DNA of 64,000 nt from Neodiprion pinetum (Eukaryota > Arthropoda > Insecta > Hymenoptera > Diprionidae). How positions within the stretch are numbered: position 1 is the stretch's first letter; the number at the start of each line of letters is the position of its first letter. Positions 36,142-47,823 of the stretch are shown here, piece after piece. The notes below the pieces were generated by a model. That model searched no databases. It saw only the letters and a list, made by a program, of their open reading frames with translations, and was not told the DNA's origin. The position numbers were made by a program, and so were the translations under genes. The DNA lies in the NCBI RefSeq assembly GCF_021155775.2, contig NC_060235.2, positions 1,787,501 through 1,851,500 on the forward strand. The letters are read 5' to 3'.

Positions 36142-38840
36142 TAACGATATTTCGACGCTACTAAGTAGCGGTGTAAATATGATTCAAAGACCAGCCAAGC
36201 ATCCGAGTGTTTGATTGTCGAAACGCGGTGAGGTACGGAGTAATAAAGATCGCCTTGTTGGACTGTGGAGATTCATTAATAACCGAGTTGGAGAACAATT
36301 TTCGCAACACGACTCGGTACTCGAATGTTGCCTCCGATCAACTTCAACCTCGGCCTGCCGAGCAGCGAATGACGATGAAACCCGATCAGTGATTTCCTGG
36401 ATACCTGAATAACCGCGGTCGTAACTTTCCCCGGAATAATTGTTAAATTTTGCAAGGAACTTCGACTGCCAAAAGCCATTGCATAACTCCGGTTATATTC
36501 CTCCTTGGAAGGTGTTTACGAGCCTAGATACGAGGTTACGATGTGCACGCGATGACGGGTCGACGGAAGGTCATCGTCGTTGCACAATCGGGTTTATATC
36601 CGTCGGTGATTGTTAGGCGCGAACCGTTGGGCCCCAGGACATTCGATCGGCTGACAGGTGTCGGTCGATCAGTCCTTGAGGTGGGATTCCACTGCGGCAA
36701 GCCTTTCCCGTTGCCCCTAAGGTCCGGATGTCGAATTGTAGTGGATTGTTTTGACCATGCGGACACGCTTCGGCACATGGACGACGTACATACATGCCTA
36801 TACTATGACAGACGTCGAATAGTCGATGCTCGTTGAGCCGTTCGACTTCCTAGATAGCGAAACGATTTTGTGGGGAAGGTACCGCGTCTAGCCTTATATT
36901 TCAAGGACTGTTTCTCTCGAGTTCGATTTTATGGTTGGTATTATTTATAGGAACGTCCACCAGCGCCGTCTTGCTACACCCTGACCCTCGAATTTCTACG
37001 ACCGTTGTGCAGCGATTTGCAATCGATTGAAATAGCTCCAGTCGACTTGGAGATTTTCAACCTCGACGAGATTGCCGAACGGTTTCGGTGAGGAACAGGG
37101 GACGACGGTTTCTGCTCTCTTTCTGACAAACCCAAGAGTACGCCGTTAACCTTGTTAACCCAGTGAATCGCGTCCGGATTCTGAACAGGAAACCGTTATT
37201 ATACTCACAATCAGCTGAACAAGACCAAATTATGGTTTGTATGAGTTACTGGCTCGTATACGAAGAATCGTTTGATAGATACAGATTTAAGTATACTCGG
37301 AATTTCTCTGGCTTGCGAGCGAGCGTCACGTAGTGTTGGAATTAGACTATGGTTGAAATTAGACGGATGGCTGGAGGATCGGACACGAGTCTCTTCGTAG
37401 AAACGTATGGCGCGCGTGACTCTATCGTAATCACGAGAAGCGAAAAGGATAAACACCATACCCAACTATAGCTGTCTCGAGTATCGAATGTCACAATGAC
37501 TCGAGTGCAAATACCCAATTTGCCGAATCTCGCGGTGTTTTCGCGTTTACAGCGAACGCTACCGGACTCGTCAGGGACGTTCAGTCTCGTTTTTGTTCCT
37601 CCTTTTCTTTTTTGCCGACTTGTTTGTTTGTCGAAATAATTCATCAACGAATTTATTCCTCGTGGTTCTTTTGGCGAAGAAGAAGCAGAAGAAGAATAAG
37701 TAATAGAAAAATAAAAGAAAGAAACAGGCATGGGCACCGTAGCACCTGCGCACCATGGACTGTCGTTTCACTTCACATTTACGACTCAAAGGTTCGAAGG
37801 TGGGTGAGAACGGTTTAACGTATGTGCGGTAACCACTGAGACCTGTGGTGGAAGTAACGGGCAATCTATTATAACACACAGAACCTCGTTTATTAGGAAG
37901 AGTTATTTTTGACCCGAGGTTACGATGACCTTTCCCAAGTTCCGCAATTTGTCTATACATCTATGATACGTGCATAATACACACATCTGCACGGCGACTA
38001 GGTACGAATGGTTTTGCACTCTACATTCAACGACGTATCCAACCCACGTGTTTGTTGTACCTACGCAGATGCATTCGCCGGACTTATTGCGGGAATAAAA
38101 GGCTTGCACGAAGGCGATATGGATCTTTGGATTAATTTATCCTCGCCGTCGCAGTAAAGTGCACCGCTGCACGTTAAGGCCCGTCAAACGGACGATAAAT
38201 TACCGAGAGAATAGATTGCGTCAAGTACCCACGTATACGGTGGCAATTCAATACGTAGGTAGCGACGACTTTGTCGTGTTTCTTTTCCTTACAATCTTGC
38301 GACATTCAAGCGGTTATTTCCGCTTTCCGTTTAAAATCCTCTATCCTACATTCGAAATGTTTTGCTGCTGGATTTTGGCACCCGGATGTCACCTTGAGAC
38401 CGGCAACAATATGCTAAACACATGTTTGGGCAATTATTGTAGCATGACACACGCCGTAATCACTTGGCAGCATATAAAAACAATTAAAGTCTAGGTGTAT
38501 GTATGTGTAAGGTGCGAACGGAAAATAAAATTATCCATTCATTTCTTTCCATTTTACGTAAACGCCAAAATTCCGGGGCAATTTCTGCGGTGGTACCGTA
38601 ACGCCGAGGAACCACCACCACCACCGCCACCACCACTACCACCACCAACACAACACTACCCGGAGGTGGAGGCCCGGAGTGAATGCGAGCTTGGCATTCC
38701 TCCGTATTATGCTCGAGGGCAAAGATTTACTCCGATGTTTACAAAAGCGTTCATGTACCTAAAACGGATTACGGTATTGTGTAGAGGAGACAAATCGGTG
38801 TAAGGCAAAAGCGACTAACGAGCATATTATACTTGTAACG
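36142..38840. other. Non-coding stretch, no gene recognised
   Basis: The DNA is GC-richer than the window average up to about 37.5 kb, with several overlapping short open frames on both strands and no domain signature. An ACC trinucleotide run lies at 38611-38650. Confidence 0.45.
38611..38650. repeat. ACC/CCA microsatellite
   Basis: Repeated ACC with a few interruptions. It creates a spurious poly-Pro open frame. Confidence 0.9.
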
Positions 38841-39125
38841 TTGTCACCAAGGACGAGTTGCAGAGGAGCCAACCAACCGCCTTTCGAATCGAAGACCTTG
38901 GCAATGCCTGGCTTTTCGACATCGCTGTTCCGAATGGTTTTCACCTCGATCACGCACGCTTTGCAGGCCAGCTGCGATTTCGCCGTCTCCTTCCGCCATG
39001 CGGTCGATAGCTGTATAACAACCTGGTTCAAGGATGCGGCCGTGGAAGCGGTGCAAAAACGCTATCAGGAAGTGGCGAAAAGTGTCAACGGATGGTGGTT
39101 TTCACGAGACATACCGCACAGCTAA
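38841..39125 (+). other. Unidentified 94-codon open stretch, possible exon
   Basis: The frame runs to a TAA at 39123-39125. Third positions favour C and G (AGC TGC GAT TTC GCC GTC TCC TTC), unlike surrounding AT-rich DNA. The translation is balanced in composition and ends near QKRYQEVAKSVNGWWFSRD. There is no ATG at the left end; ACGAGTTGCAG at 38863-38873 could serve as an acceptor, followed by at most 84 codons. I recognise no domain, and the opposite strand is also open for about 90 codons, so this may be a chance GC-rich patch. Confidence 0.3.
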
Positions 39126-39846
39126 CGCTGACGTATATATATATCCTGTAACTAATCGTCCTTCGCTTTTGAGCACGATGTCCTGCATGCATGAAGCGTA
39201 ACCCGCGAACGCGGAAAACGTTGCTTGCTAACGAAGCTCAACGCTGTACGTCTCGAGTTTCCTCCACTCGGTAGTGTTTGCGTTTCTAACTTTCCCCCGG
39301 ATTGCTCACCATGAGTTAGCGTGTTGCCACTCTTCTGGGACGGAGATTTTTCGAAATCGAGAGTGCGGATCCAAAGGTCACAAATTTGCTTCGACACTCG
39401 TTCACTGCTCTTATGTATACACATACGTGTACGTGTACGTATACGACGTTCCTCCTTTCGATTCGGGGTAGTAATACATTCGATGGTTTCTCAACTGCCT
39501 CGAAGTCGACGAGTTTCGATTGACCATGAAAAAGGAAATTTCGTTTCATTTCGAAAGAAAATAATACATACCCATAATACGATACGATGTTGTGGCCTTC
39601 AAAGTTTTCCTATCCACGATCATCGAAACTCATATCACGAAAATTCTACAATCGTGGTTTTCGATTATTTCACTCGGGAATTTTTGCGGAAATGAGACAA
39701 TTCACGTCAAATCATTATTGATCAATTTTCTTTCTCCGCAAAAAAATGCAGACTTCACGGCTAGAGAACATTAGATTTATATAATATACGGTTTACCGTT
39801 AAAATGATAACTTACGATCCAGAAATCAATGCAATTTATAAATCTA
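39126..39846. other. Non-coding spacer
   Basis: No gene is seen. It contains TA and CGTGTA-type short repeats only. Confidence 0.5.
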
Positions 39847-40277
39847 CAGGGCGACCACTAAATCTCCGGTACGAAATTCCCTGACTTTTCCAGTTTTTAC
39901 AGACAGAAATTTTACAATTTTCCCTGACCAATTCGGATAAATTGGTTATAGGAAATTGATAAAAATACACGTATTTTCCATACTGTTATTGTTTGTTTTT
40001 TTTTATGAAAGTACGAACCGTCACCAGGGTCAGACTGTCCCATCTAGTCGACGCGCACAATCGTTTGTAAAGTAATATTTAGGAATATTCAAAGTTTGAA
40101 GAGAACGTTCCGCCGATGATAAATAAATTTTTATTCGATCTGATTTATTTAAAGCTTAATAAAATTGTTTAAAATAAAAAATAATACGGGAAAAACTTTT
40201 TTTCTCGGTATATATTTTATTGCGAGAGTGATAACGTTCCAAAAAATCTGTAAATGCGAGATTTTAGTGGGCATTGG
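39847..40277. mobile_element. Putative MITE with CAGGGCGACCACTAAA end
   Basis: The left end CAGGGCGACCACTAAATCTC resembles the reverse complement of the right end, which reads CACCAATGCCCACTAAAATC. The interior is AT-rich and non-coding, and its left side has repeated TTCCCTGA segments (CCCTGACTTTTCC, then TTTTCCCTGACC). About 430 bp. The inverted repeat is imperfect and no target duplication is clear. Confidence 0.4.
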
Positions 40278-40668
40278 TGCTACTATCTGAAAAAAAATGT
40301 ACATCATAATACCAGCCAATCTAGACGAATTTCACACTCTCGAAATCCGACTTTTTTTTTCTTATTTAGAGAAAACGCAATTCGTCTGGATTGGCTTGTA
40401 TTATGATGTGAATTTTTTTTTTTTTGATCCATCTAAACCTCGCAGTTGGAAATTTTTTGAAACATTATTACTTTGACAATAAAATATATACCGAGAATAA
40501 AAGTTTGTCCCATTTCATTTTCATAAGAAACTCCGATCGCAAAGCTGTCTATCCTCACAGTTCAGGTGAAAATCGGAAATAATTAGGTAATCAATTTTGA
40601 ATTATTCGAAGTTGATTTCGTGGGTGGGATGAAAAAAATTCATCATCACCCTAAACAAAGACCACCTT
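40278..40668. mobile_element. MITE-like element, AGGGTGGTC family, copy 2 (left end missing)
   Basis: It aligns in the same orientation with 5586-6012 from about 40376 rightward: AATTCG-T-GG-TTG, GATGTGAATTTTTT, GCAGTT, TACTTTGACAATAAAAT and TTTTGAATTATTCGAAG all have counterparts. The right terminus CACCCTAAACAAAGACCACC is the inverse of the family's left terminus and fits copy 1's left end better than copy 1's own right end does. The left terminus is not found where expected, because the adjacent element at 39847-40277 abuts it. Confidence 0.55.
40301..40409. repeat. Inverted repeat with 31-bp arms
   Basis: 40301-40331 pairs with 40379-40409 at 29 of 31 positions around a 47-nt loop; flanking A and T tracts lengthen the potential stem. 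It lies inside the copy 2 element, and the right arm is also present in copy 1 while the left arm is not evident there. Confidence 0.85.
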
Positions 40669-43600
40669 CAAGTGCATACGCAACGTGACATACAGCGCAA
40701 AATTTGTAAAAAGTGGCGTCTCCTAATCGATTCATCGCCTTGCTTTCTAGCGAGGTCAATAAATTTTCACTTTCGTTGAGACGTTTGACGAAAAATTTGG
40801 GTCAGGAGGGCAGCAGGTCGTGTTTGCTGTCCCATTTCAGCGAAATGTACAAGGTTCGAAATCATTTGCCCTTTCACTTTGTGCAATATATATATTAAAA
40901 TCCTGCTGCCCCCGTTGTACGATTTTATTACAAATTTGCACAGCTTGATAAGATACTGCCAGAGATAAGTGAACGTAGTCTAGTGGAAAAAGGGTATTGT
41001 GGTGTGTGAAAAAAAAAAAGAAAAAAAAAATCTGTACACATAATCGACGAGAACGCAACGATCGTTTCTCACGTCGTGGATATATAATTCGACGTCGACG
41101 TCGTCGACAACCTCGCAAGACTCTCGACCGGGACGGCTTTCGCTTTCTCTCGCGTTCGCGTGACTTTCACTGTGCACAACAGTGTGTCTCTCCTGCAGTA
41201 TAAGCGTGGCGGTAGAATGCAGCAGTAATCGTCGGGCTTATAAACGGGCGTTGGACCAACTGGGTTTCTGGGTCGAGACGAGAGTCGCGCTTTGCGCAGA
41301 AGCGTTAAACCGATCGGCGAACTCTCTCCGCGAATAGTACCGCGACCCGGCGAACCCGATGAGGCCCCCCCCCCGTAAATCGGGAGCGGAACGGGCAGAG
41401 AGGGGCCCGACTAACGATCGAAGAAATTTCGAGGAACGAGAAAAGCGGTTTTACCGGGATCCCTGATCCCTGCATCAGGCACACAGTCCGGGGAGTTAAA
41501 CGGCGATCCTAGGTTTGCACAATCGGTATTTGGATCATCGAAATCACGGCCAATAATCGTAAATTCATAAATGAGCCACGGCACTCCGAGGGCAAGGGCA
41601 CGCGAGGGCCACGCACGCGTAAAGAGACTGAAAAAAAGGACCGGGCCCTGATCCTCGGTGTCGTAAACGGCCAAACGAGACGTGATAAACGTCCTAATTG
41701 CCTACGTATTATGATTACAGTTTGTCACGTGCAGCGTACAATGTAATAACATCGCTGATTCGGAGTCCTAAGGTCGGAAACCTTAAATACCTGCATTGAA
41801 ACTTTCCGACAATGAGAAAAATAGGAATTGTAGGTGCGACAGGTTTCCAGACGGGCATGGCAATTCGATTCTTCGGGACGGAAAAATTTTCAGATCATTA
41901 GACAACAACGTGGGATGAAAATCAGAGATGTTTGTCAGTGTCTTATCTTTGGATAAAATTCGTTTCAGCTTTTTATCGTGCATTGAATAATAGAAAACGA
42001 ACTAGACTCCTGTTTTCGGAAAGCTTTGTAGTTTTCTACTTCGTCTTATTCGCATCGCGCTATACGTCAATATCGCTGATTTTCATCGTCAGTCTTAACG
42101 ATCGAAGACTTTGCCAAAATCCATCCAATTCAATTATAAAGTAACGTTTTTTTCCCACGTCGCGATGATTTTACACACTGACAATGAGAGAAATTTCATT
42201 TGGACGCGATCGGTTTATTTTATAAGATTAAAATAAGTATCGTCGTCGAAATATTAACTTTTGAATATCATTGAAATTAAAAAGGAACTATCGACTAACG
42301 TCATCTTACAGATATATCGATACTAAATTTTCTGGAAATCGGAAACATTAAATATGTGTTCTTTGCTTAGCTAAATTTGTTCGGTGTATCGTATAAACAT
42401 GAACCCGATACCATCGGAACAAACAAATTCCAAGTTTAAATAACCATAAAATTCAGTGTTTACAACAATTGAATATACTAAATATTTACTTGCGCCACAT
42501 TATTTGAGCCACTCATTACAATTTCAACATTGCTTAAACATATTTCATGGGCACAGAAATTTTCTATCAACCATGTAAAGAATGATAAATTTTCCCCCTA
42601 CTCGGATTCGATCAATTATTAAGCCAACCGACCGCAGACAAATTTTCCGCGATCATGGGCGGAAAGAGACACAAAGACACCGACACGACCAACGAGAAAG
42701 AAGGAAGAAATATGGGACCGGGATGTTGTACGGAGCGGCGGAGGAGGAGGAGGAGGAAGGGACCCTTCCTCCATTCGTCCGTTTGTCCGTCCTAAAGCGG
42801 CCCTAAACGGTGTCAGGGTCGAAACCGTCAGGCTTCTAGCAGGGCGGCAAAGTAGGCCACGGCCTCAAAACTCAAACACAGTGGGTTCGTCGCGTGTTCC
42901 ACAAATTATCGTCGTCTATACGTACACCAAACCCGAGGCACGGTAACAACAACGTTTGCGAAGATCCGAAAAGCCGATCCTCCCGCAGCAGCCTTGTTCC
43001 TGATCGGGATCCTCGAGATAATATCGGCCCCCAAAAAGATCGTAGGGAACATGATTCGCGCTCGTATGAATAATAATGGACACGTCTAATTTCCGGAAGA
43101 CATCACCTTTACATTAGATATATACTATAACCATAAAATCACGTTAAAGAGACGTCCGAAATGGAGAAATTCGCGAGTGGAAATAGAGAAAAAAAAAAAA
43201 AAAAAATGACCAACAACCTCTTGGCTTGAACGGAACGTTTCACCGTTTTCGCAGGAGGGGGGAGGGTCATCAATCCGTATAGAATATTTTCGACACAATG
43301 GGTCTTCTGCCACGGAGATACGAATGCTTGGTTATTCTATATAATATGTAGGTAAATAGGCCGCGTCGAGCATGGCATACGTATATGGATACGCCAAAAC
43401 GCCCACGCTTGACGGTCCGCTCTCTCTTTCTCAGATTGCATCTCCGAGATAATAGAAGTGCCCGCTTCTTTTTAACCCCCCCCCCCCCACCCCATCCGCC
43501 TCTGCCGTTGAACTTCATTGTGTGCACGGTGTTGTGACCCTCATTTCTGATCTCACAATTTTCATTTCTTTCCTCGATAAATAATCGTTTCTCAAATTTT

Positions 43601-43930
43601 TTTTTCATTCAGAGTTTCATATTATAATCCAGATACCCGCTGACCGTACGAATGATTGATCGGGTGAAAGTTCCTGATCTTTTCGTATTATTTTATCGCT
43701 TATTCGGCTCAACGGCGATTGATCATTACACAAATAGAAAAAAAAAAAAAAAACCACACAGATTGCGAAGAAAAGTGTTTGAAAAGTTAAAGAATAATCG
43801 TGTGTACAATAAAATTGACCGAAAGAAGAAAGTGAAGAAAGAAAGATGGATAGAAAAATCTTTCTATTACTGTTCTAAAAAGTTGCGAGAACTTCCTAGT
43901 CGGTTAATCCGAATCGCGTGCAGGCCTGTC

Positions 43931-44012
43931 GTTGTTAATATTATTATTATTGTTGTTGTTGTTGTTGTTAATAATAATAATATCATTATTATTAATATTA
44001 TTATTATTATTA
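43931..44012. repeat. ATT/GTT microsatellite, about 80 bp
   Basis: Runs of ATT, GTT, AAT and ATT follow one another, so the tract is partly self-complementary. Confidence 0.9.
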
Positions 44013-44798
44013 TGAAACAACGTGACGGGAGAAAGTGTTTTTTGCCGTGTGAAAAGCGGGGAACCGGACAAAGTAATTCGCATCGCGAATTGGCGTTCAA
44101 GATTGGGGTAAAAGGTGTATTTAAAGTATAATATGTAGAATAATGTGTCGTAGTAAAAGTAATTCGAAAGTACACATGCAGCCGGCAATGGTATATCGGC
44201 TAACCGATTTACTCTTGACGAAAGTTTGTACATACTCGTACATTCTCTCGCTCCGCGGGTTACCAGCCCGTCTGCAGTTGTGCGATATCTGCTATTCAGT
44301 GTCCGGGGCGAGATTAGATGCTTTCACTTTCTCCGTGAGATCCTCGCGGCTGACCTGGATCCCCCGATTCTCGAGTATAATTCAAACCGTCGGCGAAAAA
44401 AACGAAATGGTATCGTAGGTATATAACGTACCGACAACGAAAGGAGAAGGTGAAAAGAGAAAAAGTTGGCATGAAAAATTTCGCAAAAGAAAGCCAGAAG
44501 GTGTGCGGTTTCATTGTTCTGTTCGAATATTTTCTACCGTTTGCAGCGAAATCGAGTCGAATTGATACGTATAAGAGATGGACAATCGCGAATTATCACA
44601 CCGTCACATATGCTCGTAACTTGATAATCGCTTAACCGTGGGAATAACAATTATTATTCAAGTTTCATTCATTCATTCATTATACCAACGTGCCGAAGAA
44701 CTCTGCATTTTTTTGCTTACGTATACGAGGGACAATTATACGCACACACACACAGACGAGTGAAATTATTCCCAAGAATATAATTCCTTACACACATG

Positions 44799-44826
44799 TA
44801 TGTATGTATATATATATATATATATA
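44799..44826. repeat. TA microsatellite
   Basis: TGTATGTATG passes into about ten TA units. Confidence 0.85.
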
Positions 44827-45012
44827 CCTTATGTATAACGAGTGGCTATCTAATCGGGTCACATTCCCCATTCAATTGTTTCAATTTCCGTTTAACGACG
44901 CGGCCTTCGTGAAACGCCTTCGCTGCACCGTATGACCTAAATAATTCCGTACTTAATTTTCCTCGGCAAGATAAAAAATTATCGCTCCTTAACCCGCACG
45001 TTCTATTTGCAA

Positions 45013-45015
<3 letters not shown>

Positions 45016-45051
<36 letters not shown>
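45016..45051. repeat. AG microsatellite, about 18 units
   Basis: A perfect AG dinucleotide run. Such tracts can bind GAGA-type factors in insects, but there is no evidence of function here. Confidence 0.95.
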
Positions 45052-45054
<3 letters not shown>

Positions 45055-46057
45055 ACAAATTACAAGTTTTCCATGCCGTCACTTGGCAGGTATCAATAAT
45101 AAAGTTCTTTTCGAAGAATTCAATTATCTTTCAGGGTTTGACAGGAATGTAAAAGTAATACGGACAAGCGTAAATAACGACTTTCCATCTTTTTCAGCTG
45201 CACGGAAAGGAGGAAAGAAAAAGAAATATATATAAATAAACATTTGCACGACAAAGTGATTGCGGAACGTCCGGTTTTTTCAACACACCTGCCGACTGTC
45301 CCCTTGAAAACGTTTCCGAGGGAGCCGAGAGCCCGTGAAATCATTGGTTCTAAACGAGTCCCAGATCCCCTTGGACGATTCGACCGTGACCCCATAAATA
45401 TACTACATCCCGACTAAACGGCGGTGAAAAATCATGATAGCTGTAATATAACGATAACGGTTAGCTGCAGAGTTAAACCCAATCCATGGTTTCTTAGATT
45501 TGAGAACGGTTAATACGAAAAATGCAGAATAATCCAGGGATGAAAACGTTTTAACCTAAACTCTACTCGCCGGCAAGGCTGGAAAATACTTTGGAGAATT
45601 TCAAGTGTTTAATGTCGTAAATTGCACTCTATATCGATGAAGAAAAAGAAAAAGATGAAGAAGAAGGAAAAAAAAATAAAAATAATAACGTTGACGTTAA
45701 GATCGTCGATAATCAACGATGAATTATGACCTGAGAAGCTCGTCTTTGACCCCGTTCCAAAAATAGGTTAGAGTTACACGGTGAGTGTGAAAGAGCTATG
45801 GAGGGTCTTAGGCTTGTTCGTTTTAAAGAGCCTGCACGTACAACGATTAATGCACATGTGCGTAAGACGGCGACGACGGCATGCCAGCCGCGGTCTGTAA
45901 AGCTGTACAACCGCAAACGTGGGCCTTGAACAGACCGTTAAGTGGTTGTGAACGCGGGGTAATTATTACCGCGTAACGTGTAATGTGGGTTAACGGCTTA
46001 CTCGGTATCGGTTGAAAGAAAAGGTAAAAGTAAGTGAAGTAAAAAAGGAGAAGACAA

Positions 46058-46083
46058 GGAAGAAGAAGAAGAAGAAGAAAAAG
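46058..46083. repeat. AAG microsatellite
   Basis: Repeated AAG/GAA near the start of a purine-rich tract. Confidence 0.8.
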
Positions 46084-47790
46084 TATAAATATCCGATCCA
46101 TCGACGAGTGTATATCACAGGCGATGCCGTTGTTGGAAGCAGGCGTTGCAGAGTTCGAACCAAACGGCCGCAATGGCGGGAAGCGGTGAACCGTGAATTC
46201 TCTTCATTGTCTCGGCTGCACCGCGCGATAATGATGAAATGAAAAAAAAAAATCCTATTACCTTTTTGCTTCATCGAGCCAGGTTACACCTACAATGTCA
46301 CAGTCGCCGTAGTAGTGTTCAACCTCGTATCGTTCGTTGCGAATCGGGACATGCACGTTGGACGGTGGGCAGAAATAACGTTGATAAAGCAGCACCAACG
46401 GCAGCGCCTTCTTTGGCATATTTCGAATAGTTGTTTCCAACCATCGAAATACTGCGAGTAGAAAGAATAAACGGATATACGAAAATAAATGTAGGTATAA
46501 GGTACCCAACGTCTCGATTGACGATCAGGCTCGATGCGAAACAGTTCCAACGGATCGGTCCAAGCCTTGGACACGATATTTGAATCTTCGGAAAGTCACC
46601 GTCGACACCCGCGGCATTGGCGGTAAATAAATATTGATTGAAAGTTCAGGCGGTTGGAGAAAAAAATCGGCAATGTAAAAAAATACCGAAAGGTTATCGT
46701 CGTTGTCGTCGCATATCTTATGCCGAAGCACCGATTCGATTGGCACGCTCCTGCAAAGTTTGCGGAAGAAGAATGTGGCGTCCTTGACTTTTCGGTATCG
46801 GCATCAAAATACGGGAAATAAGATCTCTCTCTTCCGACCTTGACTCCGTGGTCCACGTGGAGTCCTGGCGGAAAACAACGAATGCTCGTAGAATAAGGAT
46901 AGGATAAGAGGAGAGGGAGGCGGATGACGCGTTAGAAGTACCGCTAAAACAGCCGCACGCATTCAGTGTCCTTTTTCCGTGGTCCTTGAGGTCCTGCCTA
47001 CGATCGGCGCCTTGAACAACCGTTCACCGCGCCTTATTCGCATGACCGAGGTGTGCGAATCGATACGTGTTCGATTATTCATCGCGCCGAAGGATCTGTA
47101 TCCTGGAATTGCGTCATTCTCTGTGATCGATGTTATTTCCTTATCCATGTACTCTGTAATAGGTACACACAGGATAGACCGTTGAGAAAAATACGACGTG
47201 TCTGACTTGTTTCAAGGACTATACAATTTGGCGTCATTCTGACGTTACCTGACGGACGCGACGTTGTAAATTCGACCATAAAAATTGTTCCACGATACTT
47301 AACACTGGTGCGTTTTCGAGACCACCATATTTCACAAAGTAACCTCACCAGCGTTCCAAATACCGCCTCACCGAAAGCCAATTTCGGTGACAGAAATCTG
47401 GACTAACTCATCCGGCGGAATGACAGGTCTTATCTGGTCCCCGCATGTGCGGTGCATATGATATAATGGAAATCGCGATGTTGGATTAGCAGATCCATAT
47501 GTTGAGCGAGGACGCGAACGTGGGAAATTTATCCGCGAGGGCACGATGTTCGACGTTCGTGTAAAATGCTTGTCGCTTCGTACTATGTACATGTAGGACG
47601 TACCCTATCACATCGTACGTGTAGCTTATACGTCAGGCTGTGAGTACCCAAGAAGCCCCGCGTTTGCCGAGGAAATTCAAGACTCGTGCACGATGATGAT
47701 GACGACGACGATGATAGGAGGAGCTCGTGTTCTTGGAAATTGATTTCGGAGTGAAAAGAGCCACGTTGGAGGGAAAACTCCTCGTCCTTA

Positions 47791-47823
47791 TTCGTCGTCG
47801 TCTTCTTCTTCTTCTTCTTCTTC
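47791..47823. repeat. TCG/TTC trinucleotide microsatellite
   Basis: CGTCGTCGT grades into repeated CTT. A related GATGAT/GACGAC tract lies at about 47692-47714. Confidence 0.85.

Noticed and set aside
37571..37960. 129-codon minus-strand open frame
   Set aside because: Its centre is a Phe-rich run from an AAG-type tract and no family is recognised.
43652..44131. 159-codon open frame
   Set aside because: Driven by poly-A and the ATT/GTT microsatellite (poly-Lys, poly-Val/Ile/Asn).
46150..46170. AGTTCGAACC resembling a tRNA B box
   Set aside because: No matching A box, acceptor stem or cloverleaf around it.
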